This document shows positions 47,595-56,619 of a stretch of DNA of 64,000 bases, one piece after another; the stretch's first letter is position 1; each line of letters starts with the position of its first letter. Made by a program: the position numbers and the translations under genes. Under the pieces are notes generated by a model, which saw nothing but the letters and a program-made list of their open reading frames with translations, searched no databases and was not told the origin of the DNA. Location: positions 38,599 through 102,598 of the forward strand of contig NZ_JASISZ010000019.1 in NCBI RefSeq assembly GCF_030063355.1, read 5' to 3'. The DNA is from Streptomyces sp. PH10-H1 (GTDB lineage: Bacteria > Actinomycetota > Actinomycetes > Streptomycetales > Streptomycetaceae).

Positions 47595-49165
47595 CGCTTC
47601 ACCCTTTCGTCCACCGTGGACGCGTGGCCCTCGACCGTCAACGGGAAGTCGATGGCGCCGGGGAAGAGGACGGGGACCTTGAGCTTGACGGTGACGGTCA
47701 CCGTGCCGCCGCCCCTGTCGGGGGGATCGACGGTCGCGCTGCCGAGCCACGCGTCCGGCAGGTCCCGCTTCGCGGCCGCAACCGCATCCTGTCCGACAGC
47801 CGCCGCGCGCGCGGCCTCGTCCGCCGCGTGACCCGCCAGCGTGAACGTATAGCCCGCGAGCACCGCCTGCCAGACCAGGATCAGAGTGACGAGAATGACC
47901 GGCGTCATGCCGAGGGTCTCCAGGATGACCTGGCCCCGGTCGTCGCGCAGGCTGCCGCGCCTGCCGCGTTTGGCCTGCCGTGGAAGGGGGTGGCCGCCGA
48001 CGGCGAGGCCGAGTTCGGCGGCGAGCGCCCACAGGCCCTGCTTGACCGTGGAGCGGTTGTCGAGGTCGTGGAGGCGGCCCGCGTCGATGACGGACTGGAG
48101 CTCCTTGAACGCGGCGGGAACGACGGAGGCCGCGACCTTGGTGCCGGTGATGCGGGCGACGAGGGAGGGCTGGATCTCGGTGCCGCGTGTGTAGCGGTTG
48201 ACGACGGCCGTGGTGTCCTGCGGCTTGCGGATCTGCAGCCGGTCCCACATCCGGACCATGCGCTTGGCGGCGCGGACGGCGACGACGTCGGGGGTGGTGA
48301 CCAGCACCGCCGTGTCGGCGGTCTCGACGGCCACGGCGTTCGCGGTGGTCAGCTGCGTACCGCAGTCGACGACGACCACCTCGTAGCGCTGCCGCAGCGC
48401 GTGCAGGACCAGCCGTACCGACCGGTCGGTGACGTCCTCACCGCGCTCGCCCTCGCCGGGGGCGAGCAGCAGGGCCGGACCGGACTCATGGACGTACATC
48501 GCGTCGTGCAGGACCCGGCTGGAGATCTCGCCGATGTCGGTGAGGTCGGCCATCGAGCGGCGGAACTGGACGTCCAGGTACGAGGCGATGTCGCCGCCCT
48601 GCAGATCCAGGTCGACCAGCGCTGTGGACCGTCCGGCGGCGTGCGCGGCCAGCGCGAGCTGGATCGCGGTGACGGTGGTGCCGACGCCGCCCTTGGCGCC
48701 GGCGACGGCGACGAGGGTGCCGCCGGCCACAGCGGGCAGCGCGCGCTGCGGGCTGAGGTGACGGCGGACGCCGCTCGCCCAGGCGGCGGCTGCCTCGACG
48801 CGCGCGCCCAACTCGTCGTACGCGAGCGGCAGCCCGATGACGCCGCGCGCGCCGGAGTCCATCGCGGCGGAGAGCACGGCCGGGCTCGGGTCGGCGGTGA
48901 GCAGGACGACGCCGACGGCCGGGAACCGGAGCGCGACCTCGCGGATCAGTTCCAGCGCGGGCATGGGGGTGATGCCGTCGTGCACGATGACGACCTCGGG
49001 CAGCTCCTCGATCCCCGCCTCGGCCGCGCGGGCGAGCGTATCGAGCAGGGTCGTCGAATCGGGCAGCGCTGGTCCCGGCTCGGCGCCGGGCAGCTGGTGC
49101 AGCAGCCCGGTCAGCGCGCGGGCGGCATCCGGGTCACCGGTGCCGGACAGGATCCTGACGATCAC
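47591..49165 (-). CDS. CpaE/TadZ ATPase fused to a TadE-like pseudopilin
   Basis: A 524-residue fusion. Residues 1-130 are a receiver-like domain (VVIVHDGITPMPALELIREV). Residues 150-390 are a MinD/ParA ATPase with deviant Walker A AGAKGGVGTTVTAIQ, then VDLDLQGGDIASYLD and VVVDCGTQLTTANA: the CpaE/TadZ pilus-localisation protein. From residue about 400, RRGSLRDDRGQVILETLGMT, then PVILVTLILVWQAVLAGYTF and HAADEAARAAA form a complete TadE-like pseudopilin with its secreted domain. The frame is continuous without stop. The peptidase could release the TadE part, or the fusion could tether the ATPase to the pilus. Confidence 0.88.
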   Translation of the reverse strand: MIVRILSGTGDPDAARALTGLLHQLPGAEPGPALPDSTTLLDTLARAAEAGIEELPEVVIVHDGITPMPALELIREVALRFPAVGVVLLTADPSPAVLSAAMDSGARGVIGLPLAYDELGARVEAAAAWASGVRRHLSPQRALPAVAGGTLVAVAGAKGGVGTTVTAIQLALAAHAAGRSTALVDLDLQGGDIASYLDVQFRRSMADLTDIGEISSRVLHDAMYVHESGPALLLAPGEGERGEDVTDRSVRLVLHALRQRYEVVVVDCGTQLTTANAVAVETADTAVLVTTPDVVAVRAAKRMVRMWDRLQIRKPQDTTAVVNRYTRGTEIQPSLVARITGTKVAASVVPAAFKELQSVIDAGRLHDLDNRSTVKQGLWALAAELGLAVGGHPLPRQAKRGRRGSLRDDRGQVILETLGMTPVILVTLILVWQAVLAGYTFTLAGHAADEAARAAAVGQDAVAAAKRDLPDAWLGSATVDPPDRGGGTVTVTVKLKVPVLFPGAIDFPLTVEGHASTVDERVKR

Positions 49166-49340
49166 GGGCGGCCTCCCCGGTCGGCAACGGCCGTCATGAC
49201 GGCGGCCTGGCGGGACATGGGTTCGTGGAATGCGGATCCATCACCTCTGGCGCGTCCAAGGCTTCCAAGGCTCCCAACGCCTACTGCGCGTCCTGCGCGC
49301 CCATCGCACCCGGCGGATTCCGCGCGGCTTCCGGTCGGCA

Positions 49341-50057
49341 TCACTGCTTGCCTCCCGCATCGCCCGCCAGGGTGTAGGTGCGGTCGCCGGGTGCCGGGGC
49401 GCTGTCGTCGCCGGGGGCGATCAGTGCCAGCCGGACATGGCGGGCGAAGGATTCGGAGTAGGCGACCCGTTGGGCGTCGGCGGCGTCGAGGGCGAAGGTG
49501 ATCGGGACGCCTTGGGCGGCCTGCCGCTGGGAGTCCTGGCTCTTGTCGAACGCCCTGATCTCCCCGACGTCGATGACCCTCGCCCCGGTGACGATGATCT
49601 TGGAGATATTGGGGTCGGTGTCCTTCTTGCCCGCGAAGGTGGCGAAGATATTGACCTTCGCCCCCGGGGTGATCTTGCCCGCTACACCCGTCTCCGCGTC
49701 GATCATGATGGCGATCTCCATCTGACCCGCCTGGAGCACCGGCCTGGCCGCGACCATGCCGGACTCCAGCAGGGAACCGCGTTTCAGCGGTATCGCGGCG
49801 ACCATCCCCTGGACAGCGGCGAGGTCGCGCACAGCGGTCTCGGGAAGCCACTTCTCCGGGATCCTGACCTGCTCCAGCTGCCCCGAAGTCACCGCCTGGT
49901 AGGCCGGTACGTCCTTGGTCAGCTGGTAGGCGGTGACCTTCGGACCGACCTCGGAACGTGCGTTGCCGATGACCGTGACGACCCCCGCGAAGGCGGCCAC
50001 CGCGCACAGCACGGAGACCACCAGGAGGACGACACCGCGTCGCTGACGTGAATTCAT
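49341..50057 (-). CDS. cpaB: CpaB/RcpC-type pilus assembly protein
   Basis: A 238-residue protein with an N-terminal membrane anchor (residues 6-30, RGVVLLVVSVLCAVAAFAGV) and an outside SAF-type domain: KDVPAYQAVTSGQLEQVRIP, GMVAAIPLKRGSLLESGMVA and IAIMIDAETGVAGKITPGAK then VNIFATF. CpaB/RcpC proteins bind cell-wall carbohydrate and assist Flp pilus passage. It is the second gene of the minus-strand cluster, 12 bp after the zinc-ribbon gene. A 175-bp gap separates it from cpaE. Confidence 0.88.
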   Translation of the reverse strand: MNSRQRRGVVLLVVSVLCAVAAFAGVVTVIGNARSEVGPKVTAYQLTKDVPAYQAVTSGQLEQVRIPEKWLPETAVRDLAAVQGMVAAIPLKRGSLLESGMVAARPVLQAGQMEIAIMIDAETGVAGKITPGAKVNIFATFAGKKDTDPNISKIIVTGARVIDVGEIRAFDKSQDSQRQAAQGVPITFALDAADAQRVAYSESFARHVRLALIAPGDDSAPAPGDRTYTLAGDAGGKQ

Positions 50058-50069
50058 CGGCAGAGAGAC

Positions 50070-51017
50070 CTATCGCTTATGGGGTTCGAGTTGGGGGCGG
50101 TCGGGGGTGGCCAGCTCGCGCGCCCGCTGATCCTGGTCCTGCGGACGCCGGTGCTGCGGCGACTGCTGCTGTCGCTGCCCGATTTCGTGCGGTCGCTGCT
50201 GTTGCTGCTGCTGTTGCTGCCCGAGCTGCTGCTGCGCGGCCGCCACCGGTCGCGTACGGTCGCCGAGCCGCGTCGAGCAGAAGAGGCACTGGTCGCCGAT
50301 CACCTCCAGGCCGCACCAGGGACAGGTGTCCCGGCGCACCGAGGTGACCAGTTGGTAGAGGACGCCGATGTCCGCGATGTAGGCGGTGAACTCGACGAGG
50401 CGGCCGGTGCCCCACCAGCGCGCCGATTCGGGTGGCAGCGGGACCTCGCGAATGTGCTGAGTGCGCCAGGCGCTCGCGAGCGGGCCGGTGATCCAGCCGG
50501 GATCGACGCCGTGTCCGGCCACCGCGAGCTGGGTGAGGAAGGCCGGGCCGCCCGGGACGGCGTCGGGCCCGGCTTCGGACAACCCGGGATGCGGGTGGGC
50601 CATGACGACGAAGTGGCGGCCGGGGACGAGGGACTTGAAGTGCCTGCCGACCGTGACCGGCACCCGGTCCAGCTTGGTGACCGAGCCCAGCAGGGCGCCC
50701 GAGTACAGGTAGTAGGAGAGCAGCCGGGCGGCGCCCGCGAGCACACCGGGACCCAGATCGGTGCCGGCCAGCTGACGCAGCTGCTCGCAGAGCAGCGCGG
50801 TGGCGAGCGGCGGAAGGTCGACGGGGACGATCGCCAGCCGGTCCGCTTCGAGGGCGGCGCGCACGGTGTGCAGCCGGCGGCGGGCGGGGTCGCCGGGATC
50901 GGGGGAGGCGAGGGCGATGAGGTGCCCGAAGGAGTCGAGCGCGGCTGAGGTGCGCGCCACATGCTGCTCCAGCGGAAGCGCGAGTTCGTCCGCCGTGACC
51001 GTTATGACGCTCGACAT
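50070..51017 (-). CDS. Zinc-ribbon protein with poly-glutamine tail, first gene of the Tad cluster
   Basis: A 315-residue soluble protein of no family known to me. Residues 1-225 are globular (SSVITVTADELALPLEQHVA, LVPGRHFVVMAHPHPGLSEA). A zinc ribbon follows: TCPWCGLEVIGDQCLFCSTR with four cysteines. The last 60 residues are Gln-rich (QQQLGQQQQQQQQRPHEIGQ) and highly hydrophilic. It lies 12 bp before cpaB and heads the pilus unit. The ribbon may bind a partner or nucleic acid; the Gln-rich tail is probably disordered. Confidence 0.82.
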   Translation of the reverse strand: MSSVITVTADELALPLEQHVARTSAALDSFGHLIALASPDPGDPARRRLHTVRAALEADRLAIVPVDLPPLATALLCEQLRQLAGTDLGPGVLAGAARLLSYYLYSGALLGSVTKLDRVPVTVGRHFKSLVPGRHFVVMAHPHPGLSEAGPDAVPGGPAFLTQLAVAGHGVDPGWITGPLASAWRTQHIREVPLPPESARWWGTGRLVEFTAYIADIGVLYQLVTSVRRDTCPWCGLEVIGDQCLFCSTRLGDRTRPVAAAQQQLGQQQQQQQQRPHEIGQRQQQSPQHRRPQDQDQRARELATPDRPQLEPHKR

Positions 51018-51170
51018 CCGCAGCCCTCCTGTCCTGCGCCAGGACCGTTCACCCGCCGGATCGCGTGCGCCAGCCTATCGATGTGTAGCGGAACGGGTGC
51101 GGAAAGTCGCGGATCAGGATCGGTAAACGAATGGATGGACGACATGAATGACAGGTGACGTCCAGAGGTC

Positions 51171-51197
51171 TTGACAACCCTATTGGTCTGGACCAGT
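51171..51197 (+). promoter_or_regulatory. Chitinase promoter with DasR operator
   Basis: TTGACA at 51171-51176 is a consensus -35 box. ATTGGTCTGGACCAGT at 51182-51197 matches the DasR-responsive element consensus (ANTGGTCTAGACCANT) except in the centre. The operator lies in the spacer and at the expected -10 (CAGTTT, 51194-51199), so DasR bound here would block RNA polymerase until GlcN-6-P accumulates. Confidence 0.85.
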
Positions 51198-51278
51198 TTG
51201 GTCGCGTGCAGGGCGCGACGCCCAACCCTCATGCGCATTCCCCACCACCCCCCAACTCCTTGCCCCCAGGAGGCAGTC

Positions 51279-52805
51279 GTGGAACGTGCATCGCATGCTT
51301 ATCGGAGACCGAAGGTCGCGCGTACGGCCCTCGCCACCATCGGAGCCGCCTCGCTCATAGGCGCGGGCGTCGCAGTGGCCAATATGGGCACCGCGCTCGC
51401 CGCCGACACCAACCTCGTCACCAACGCCGGCTTCGAGAGCGGACTGTCCGGCTGGACCTGCACAGCGGGCAGCGGTGCGGCCGTCTCCAGCCCGGTGCAC
51501 GGCGGCTCCTCGGCTCTCAAGGGCACCCCGAGCAGCTCCGACAACGCCAAGTGTTCGCAGACCGTCAGCGTCAAGCCCAACTCCGCGTACTCGCTGAGCT
51601 CCTGGGTACAGGGTTCGTACGTCTACCTCGGCGCGAGCGGCACCGGCACCTCGGACGTCTCGACGTGGACCCCCTCCGCCACCTCCTACCAGCAGCTCAG
51701 CACCAATTTCACGACGGGCGCGAGCACCACCTCCGTCACCGTCTACCTCAACGGCTGGTACGCACAGCCCGCTTACCTCGCTGACGACGTCGTCCTCACC
51801 GGCCCCGGCGGCACTCCGACCACGCCGCCGACGACCCCTCCGACCACCCCGCCGACGACGCCCCCCACGACGCCGCCGACGACTCCTCCCACCACCCCGC
51901 CGACCAGCCCGCCCCCGGGCGGCAGCCTGCCGAAGCACGCGATCACCGGCTACTGGCAGAACTTCAACAACGGCGCGACGATCCAGACCATCGCCCAGGT
52001 GCAGAACCAGTACGACATCATCGCCGTCTCGTTCGCCGACGCCACCGGGACGCCCGGCGGGGTCACGTTCAACCTCGACCCGGCGCTGAACTACTCAGTC
52101 GCCCAGTTCAAGGCGGACATCGCGGCGAAGCAGGCGGCCGGCAAGCGGGTCGTCATCTCCATCGGCGGCCAGAACGGCACCGTCTCGATCAACGACTCGG
52201 CCTCCGCCACCAACTTCGCCAACAGTGTCTACTCGCTCATGCAGACGTACGGATTCAGCGGCGTCGACATCGACCTGGAGAACGGTCTCAACTCCACCTA
52301 CATGTCGCAGGCGCTGCGCAGCCTGAGCAGCAAGGCGGGATCGGGGCTCATCATCACGATGGCGCCGCAGACCATCGACATGCTCTCCCCGTCGAGCGAC
52401 TACTTCGCCACTGCGCTCAAGATCAAGGACATCCTGACCGTCGTCAACACCCAGTACTACAACAGCGGTTCGATGAACGGCTGTGACGGCGGCGTCTACT
52501 CGCAGGGCTCCGTCGACTTCATCACCTCGCAGGCCTGCACGGTCATCCAGGGCGGGCTCGACCCGTCCCAGGTCGGCCTCGGCTTCCCGGCCTCGACCAG
52601 CGGCGCCGGTTCCGGCTATGTCGACCCGTCGGTCGTCAACAACGCGGTCGACTGCCTGACCAAGGGCACGGGCTGCGGCACCTTCAAGCCGACCGCCAAG
52701 TGGCCGACACTGCGGGGCGCGATGGCCTGGTCGACCAACTGGGACGCCAAGAACGGCAACCAGTGGTCCAACTCGGTCGGCGCCCACGTGCACGCACTGC
52801 CGTAA
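51279..52805 (+). CDS. Secreted GH18 chitinase with N-terminal carbohydrate-binding module
   Basis: A 508-residue exported enzyme. Residues 1-42 are a signal peptide (ARTALATIGAASLIGAGVAV to ALAAD). Residues 45-170 form a beta-sandwich carbohydrate-binding module (TNLVTNAGFESGLSGWTC). A PTTPP-repeat linker follows (about 178-210). The GH18 barrel then starts at KHAITGYWQNFNNG, with the catalytic DxxDxDxE motif as SGVDIDLENG. It should release chitobiose from chitin. GTG 51279 stands 6 bases after AGGAGG; upstream starts lie inside the promoter. Confidence 0.95.
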   Translation: MERASHAYRRPKVARTALATIGAASLIGAGVAVANMGTALAADTNLVTNAGFESGLSGWTCTAGSGAAVSSPVHGGSSALKGTPSSSDNAKCSQTVSVKPNSAYSLSSWVQGSYVYLGASGTGTSDVSTWTPSATSYQQLSTNFTTGASTTSVTVYLNGWYAQPAYLADDVVLTGPGGTPTTPPTTPPTTPPTTPPTTPPTTPPTTPPTSPPPGGSLPKHAITGYWQNFNNGATIQTIAQVQNQYDIIAVSFADATGTPGGVTFNLDPALNYSVAQFKADIAAKQAAGKRVVISIGGQNGTVSINDSASATNFANSVYSLMQTYGFSGVDIDLENGLNSTYMSQALRSLSSKAGSGLIITMAPQTIDMLSPSSDYFATALKIKDILTVVNTQYYNSGSMNGCDGGVYSQGSVDFITSQACTVIQGGLDPSQVGLGFPASTSGAGSGYVDPSVVNNAVDCLTKGTGCGTFKPTAKWPTLRGAMAWSTNWDAKNGNQWSNSVGAHVHALP

Positions 52806-52905
52806 CCCGGTAACCGCAACACTGCACAGCCGCGATGAACTCACCGCGCCCCCCGGGACGGCTCAAGGCCTCCCGGCGGGCGCGGTGTCATGCCACCGCA
52901 AGGGG

Positions 52906-55590
52906 TCATGCAGTCGTGCTGCCCGCCCGAGTACCCGCGCGCCTGCGCGACCACCACCGGTACCCGGCCAGGACGAACAGCCCCAGCGCCGACGCACCGC
53001 CCACCGCGGACCCCGCCTTCAGACCCGGCGGCGTGAAGTCGCAGCTGATCGTGCGCGCGGTGCCGTCCAGCGGTACCGACAGCAGGCCCAGGTGGTTGCC
53101 GGCCGGCCTGGCGGCGCCGCCGCCCGCAGAACAGCTCCACCCCTCGATCGCCGGAGCGCCGATCACGGCCACCCCCGTGCTGCCGGGCGGCAGTTCGGCG
53201 CTCAGGTGGCTGCCGGACACCGACACCCGGGTCGCGCCGGCGGCCTTCAGCTCGGCGATCCGGGCGTTGAGCGCGGCCCGGTCGAGACAGCCGATCGGCT
53301 CCTTGGGGATCGCCCCGGCCATCAGCGATATCAGGTTCACCCGTATCGCACCCGAGGCCGGAACCGTTCCCATCGGCTGCACGGTCGCGCGGTTCTGCGG
53401 CGGGCGGGCGTCGAACCGGACGCCGTCCGACACCCCGCGCAGCCCTCCCTGGCCGCCGAAGTCCGGCACCGAGAGAAAGACCTCGCTGCCGGCCGGGCAG
53501 CGCGCGTTCAGCACCTGCGTGGGCCCGTACTTCCCCTCCTCGCGCGGCCTGACCCCGTACTGCCCCTGCTCCGTCAGCCGCGTCGGGGTGCCATTGGCAT
53601 CGAGCACTTCGACGCGCGGAACGGTGTAGACGTGGGCGCCGAGCAGCGCCTCCTGGTTGCGGAACGTGTTGTCGCCGTAGGTCTGCGGCACACCGGACGG
53701 GCCGACGGCCGGGCGGACGGTCACCAGCGGGGGAACGTCCAGCCGGGACACCGACACCGTCGTGGTGTAAGGGCCGAGCAGGGGGTGCCGGAACGGGTCC
53801 TGGTTGGAGTGCAGCCGCGCGCCGACCGAGAAGATCGCGTCCGTGACCGGGCCGTCGATGCTGCGCGGCGACCGGCCGCGCGAGGAGTAGCCGCCGCCGA
53901 GCGCGGTCAGCGTGCTCGCCCACACCTCCGAGGTGAGGCTGCTGTAGTACTGCGCGCCCTGCCCACCGACGACCAGCGGGTCGTTGCCGACCGTCTGCCA
54001 GATGCCGGGATCCGTACGGTAGGCGGGCCAGTTCTCGACGCGGGCGACCGCCGCGCTCTGCACGTCCTGCCGCTGGCTCCACGGCCCGTAGTCGTCGAGC
54101 CGCCCCAGCCGCGCCTTGTCGAACCACGCCTCGGAGACCGCCGACTCCCCCACCTGCGCGCCCACCAGCAGCGCGGCGGCCAGCACCGGCGCCCAGCGGG
54201 CCGTACGCCGCCGCGCCTCCACCGACCGCAGCAGCATCAGACTGCCCAGCACCCCCGCCAGCGAGAGCGCCAGCAGCGGCACCGTCCAGGACTGCGCGGT
54301 GACGCTGAAACTCCCGGCGGCGGCCACCACCGCGAGCAGCCCGACCCCGCCCAGCAGCGGCCGTGGGCGCGGCACGCCCTGCGCGAGGGACAGCCAGCCG
54401 GCGATGACCAGCACCCCGCACAGCACGAACGTCTGCCGGTAGGAACTGCCGTTGGGCGTGGCGAAGGCGTGCCAGGCCAGGTGGGTGGGCTTCCACTGCA
54501 TGGACAGAAGTACCAGGACCACCAGCGCGCTCCAGCCGACCCGTTCACGCCGGACGACCGCCGTGTTGAACGGCAGGGTCAGTGCGAGCAGCAGCGCGGC
54601 CGTGCCGACCCAGACGGCCGGAGTCTCGAAGGTGTATGTGCCGGGCAGCAGCCGCGCCAGCACGTCGGGCAGCGCGGCGGGCGCGAACTGGTTGACGCGG
54701 CCCGGGTGCGCGAGCTTCGTCGCCTTGAACACCACGAGGATCAGCGGTGTCGCCAGCCCGATGCCGAGCAGCGTCGCCAGGACGGACCGCCCCAGCACGG
54801 CGAGCTTGCGCCGGGTCTCCTCCCGGCTGAGCAGCAGCCGCAGCAGGAGCACCAGTGCGGCGCCGATCGTCGCCATGTAGGCCGTGTAGAAGTTCGCGGT
54901 CCAGGCGAGGGCGACGACCAGCGGGCCGAGCACCGGGCGGCGGTTCGTCAGCGCCCACTCGCCGACCAGGCACAGCAGCGGGAACGCGATGAGACCGTCC
55001 AGCCACATGAGGTTGTACGACGCCTCGGCCATCGACCAGCCGCACAGCGCGTACGAGGCGCCGAGCGCCCCGGCCGTCCACCAGCGGCCCTTGCGGAGCG
55101 TGAGCAGCAGGAACGCCATCGCGGCGCCGGCCGATGCCATCTTCAGGACGGTGATCACATACACCGCGACGTCGATCTCGTCCCGGGGGAAGAGCCCGAC
55201 CAGCAGCGCGAAGGGGCTGCTCAGATAGGTGCCGAGGTCGGGGAGGAAGCTGGAGCCGTAGCCGGACTGCCAGTTGACCAGCAGATCGCCGTCGGCCCTG
55301 CCGTGCAGCAGGTCCCACAGGTGCACGTGGAACGGTACGAACTGGTTGCCCAGGTCGCTGACGCTCCGGCTGTGCCCCCCGAACGGGAACGTGGTCGCGA
55401 CGGCGTCGCCGACGCAGAACGCCAGAGCGGTGATCAGCGCGGCCAGACCGGTGGCGCGGCGCCGGATGTGCGGCGGCACGGCAGCGGCGGCGGTCTCCCG
55501 TGCGGTCACGCCGGTCCCCGTGCTCGTGGTTCTCATATCGCTGGTGGCGCTGTCACCGGCCCTTTTCAGGGCGGCTTCCTTCGTCGGCAT
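52906..55590 (-). CDS. YfhO-family membrane protein
   Basis: An 894-residue multi-spanning protein. About 12 hydrophobic helices lie between residues 45 and 490, starting RATGLAALITALAFCVGDAV and including QSGYGSSFLPDLGTYLSSPF and MWLDGLIAFPLLCLVGEWAL. The last 370 residues form a secreted domain, closed by a final helix near residue 870. The pattern is YfhO, a GT-C-like family implicated in glycosylation of lipoteichoic or lipopeptide-linked polymers in Firmicutes; function in actinobacteria is unproven. ATG 55590 has GGAGGA at good spacing; an upstream frame to 55737 is less likely. Confidence 0.9.
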   Translation of the reverse strand: MPTKEAALKRAGDSATSDMRTTSTGTGVTARETAAAAVPPHIRRRATGLAALITALAFCVGDAVATTFPFGGHSRSVSDLGNQFVPFHVHLWDLLHGRADGDLLVNWQSGYGSSFLPDLGTYLSSPFALLVGLFPRDEIDVAVYVITVLKMASAGAAMAFLLLTLRKGRWWTAGALGASYALCGWSMAEASYNLMWLDGLIAFPLLCLVGEWALTNRRPVLGPLVVALAWTANFYTAYMATIGAALVLLLRLLLSREETRRKLAVLGRSVLATLLGIGLATPLILVVFKATKLAHPGRVNQFAPAALPDVLARLLPGTYTFETPAVWVGTAALLLALTLPFNTAVVRRERVGWSALVVLVLLSMQWKPTHLAWHAFATPNGSSYRQTFVLCGVLVIAGWLSLAQGVPRPRPLLGGVGLLAVVAAAGSFSVTAQSWTVPLLALSLAGVLGSLMLLRSVEARRRTARWAPVLAAALLVGAQVGESAVSEAWFDKARLGRLDDYGPWSQRQDVQSAAVARVENWPAYRTDPGIWQTVGNDPLVVGGQGAQYYSSLTSEVWASTLTALGGGYSSRGRSPRSIDGPVTDAIFSVGARLHSNQDPFRHPLLGPYTTTVSVSRLDVPPLVTVRPAVGPSGVPQTYGDNTFRNQEALLGAHVYTVPRVEVLDANGTPTRLTEQGQYGVRPREEGKYGPTQVLNARCPAGSEVFLSVPDFGGQGGLRGVSDGVRFDARPPQNRATVQPMGTVPASGAIRVNLISLMAGAIPKEPIGCLDRAALNARIAELKAAGATRVSVSGSHLSAELPPGSTGVAVIGAPAIEGWSCSAGGGAARPAGNHLGLLSVPLDGTARTISCDFTPPGLKAGSAVGGASALGLFVLAGYRWWSRRRAGTRAGSTTA

Positions 55591-55705
55591 GGCTTCCTCC
55601 GAAGGGGACGCTAACCCGCCGGAAGGCCCGATGTACCGCTTGACCCGAAGTGCCCGTTCACCCGACGCCTCCGCTTCACCGGGCGTTTCCGTTCCGTTGC
55701 CGAAG

Positions 55706-56218
55706 TCATCCGGAAGGACGGTGTGTGGGGTCCGCATCGTCGGGCTCCGACCACCGGAAAGTCCCCATCACGGCGTCGAACAGCTCCACCATCACATCGG
55801 CCAGTTGATGATCAGCTGTCGCTGTCGGCGTCGAGAAGGCCGCAGCCAGACAGCGCCCCGGGGCATCCGGCACGGGCAGCACGTAGTCCACCCGTCGGCT
55901 CTCCCCCGCGACGTACTCCCGCCGCTCCTTCCTGCCCTCCAGCGCCAGCTCCGACATCACGAAGGACGCCGGGACCGGGGCGGCTGCGCCGCGCGGCCGT
56001 ACGGGGAGGTAGAGGTCGAGCCCGGCGCCGTCCCGGCGCGCCCGGACGGCCAGCTCCTGCAGCCGGCCCTCCAACCGGACCCGCACCTGGGCGACCCGGT
56101 CCCCGCGCGACCCGTCGAAGGCCTCGCGCACGATCACCCGGATCGCGTCCTCGGTCCCCTCCCGTAACGGAATCCGCCCCCAGCCGGGCGGCAGCACCAG
56201 CCGATACCCGCAGACCAT
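55706..56218 (-). CDS. Conserved-looking protein divergent from the T7SS-like effector genes
   Basis: A 170-residue protein starting MVCGYRLVLPPGWGRIPLRE after GGAGGAGG, a strong ribosome-binding site. It contains FDGSRGDRVAQVRVRLEGRL, YLPVRPRGAAAPVPASFVMS and DYVLPVPDAPGRCLAAAFST. It has no signal peptide or membrane helix. I recognise no family. Its start lies only 89 bp from the divergent small helical gene at 56308, so they share a promoter region and probably act together, perhaps as a chaperone or regulator of the secreted proteins. That link is inference. Confidence 0.7.
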   Translation of the reverse strand: MVCGYRLVLPPGWGRIPLREGTEDAIRVIVREAFDGSRGDRVAQVRVRLEGRLQELAVRARRDGAGLDLYLPVRPRGAAAPVPASFVMSELALEGRKERREYVAGESRRVDYVLPVPDAPGRCLAAAFSTPTATADHQLADVMVELFDAVMGTFRWSEPDDADPTHRPSG

Positions 56219-56307
56219 CGTGGTTCCTCCTCCATTTTGTGCATGACTGTGACCTATGCCCGGTCTGATCGTTCCACAGGAACACAACCCCTCAGGAGTA
56301 CGGACAC

Positions 56308-56610
56308 ATGTCCAACACATGCACCAGCGCTGCCGACTTGAAGGTCGACGGCCGCCTCCTCGACGCCTCGGAGCGCTCCCTCGGCTCCATCCGCACCGCC
56401 CTCCAGCGCTGCCCCGCCACCCAGGACGCCCTCGCCCATGCCGTCGGCGCCACGCGCATGTCCGACGTCATGCACACCTTCGCCGACAACTGGAAGGACA
56501 ACCGCAAGGAGACCCTCTGGAACCTCGGCCAGGTCCTCAACCTCGTCCGCGACACCAAGGAGGCATTCGCCTCCATCGACCGTGACCTCGCCGCCCGAGC
56601 GAAGGGCTGA
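56308..56610 (+). CDS. WXG100-like small helical protein
   Basis: A 100-residue, cysteine-poor helical protein: LLDASERSLGSIRTALQRCP, then MSDVMHTFADNWKDNRKETL and LVRDTKEAFASIDRDLAARA. Two helices separated by a turn around DNWKDNRK resemble WXG100/EsxA-type substrates of type VII secretion, although WxG itself is not exact. AGGAG precedes the ATG. It lies 9 bp before the larger T7SS-signal protein gene, the order usual for small partner then effector. Confidence 0.7.
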   Translation: MSNTCTSAADLKVDGRLLDASERSLGSIRTALQRCPATQDALAHAVGATRMSDVMHTFADNWKDNRKETLWNLGQVLNLVRDTKEAFASIDRDLAARAKG

Positions 56611-56619
56611 GCCGCACCC

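Noticed and set aside
51810..51915. Short repeated ACGCCGCCGAC-like units resembling a repeat array
   Set aside because: They encode the Pro-Thr linker of the chitinase; there are no spacers or cas genes, so this is not a CRISPR array.
52885..55614. 909-residue plus-strand frame over the YfhO gene
   Set aside because: Arg/Gln/His-rich antisense shadow without motifs; the minus strand encodes a coherent membrane protein.
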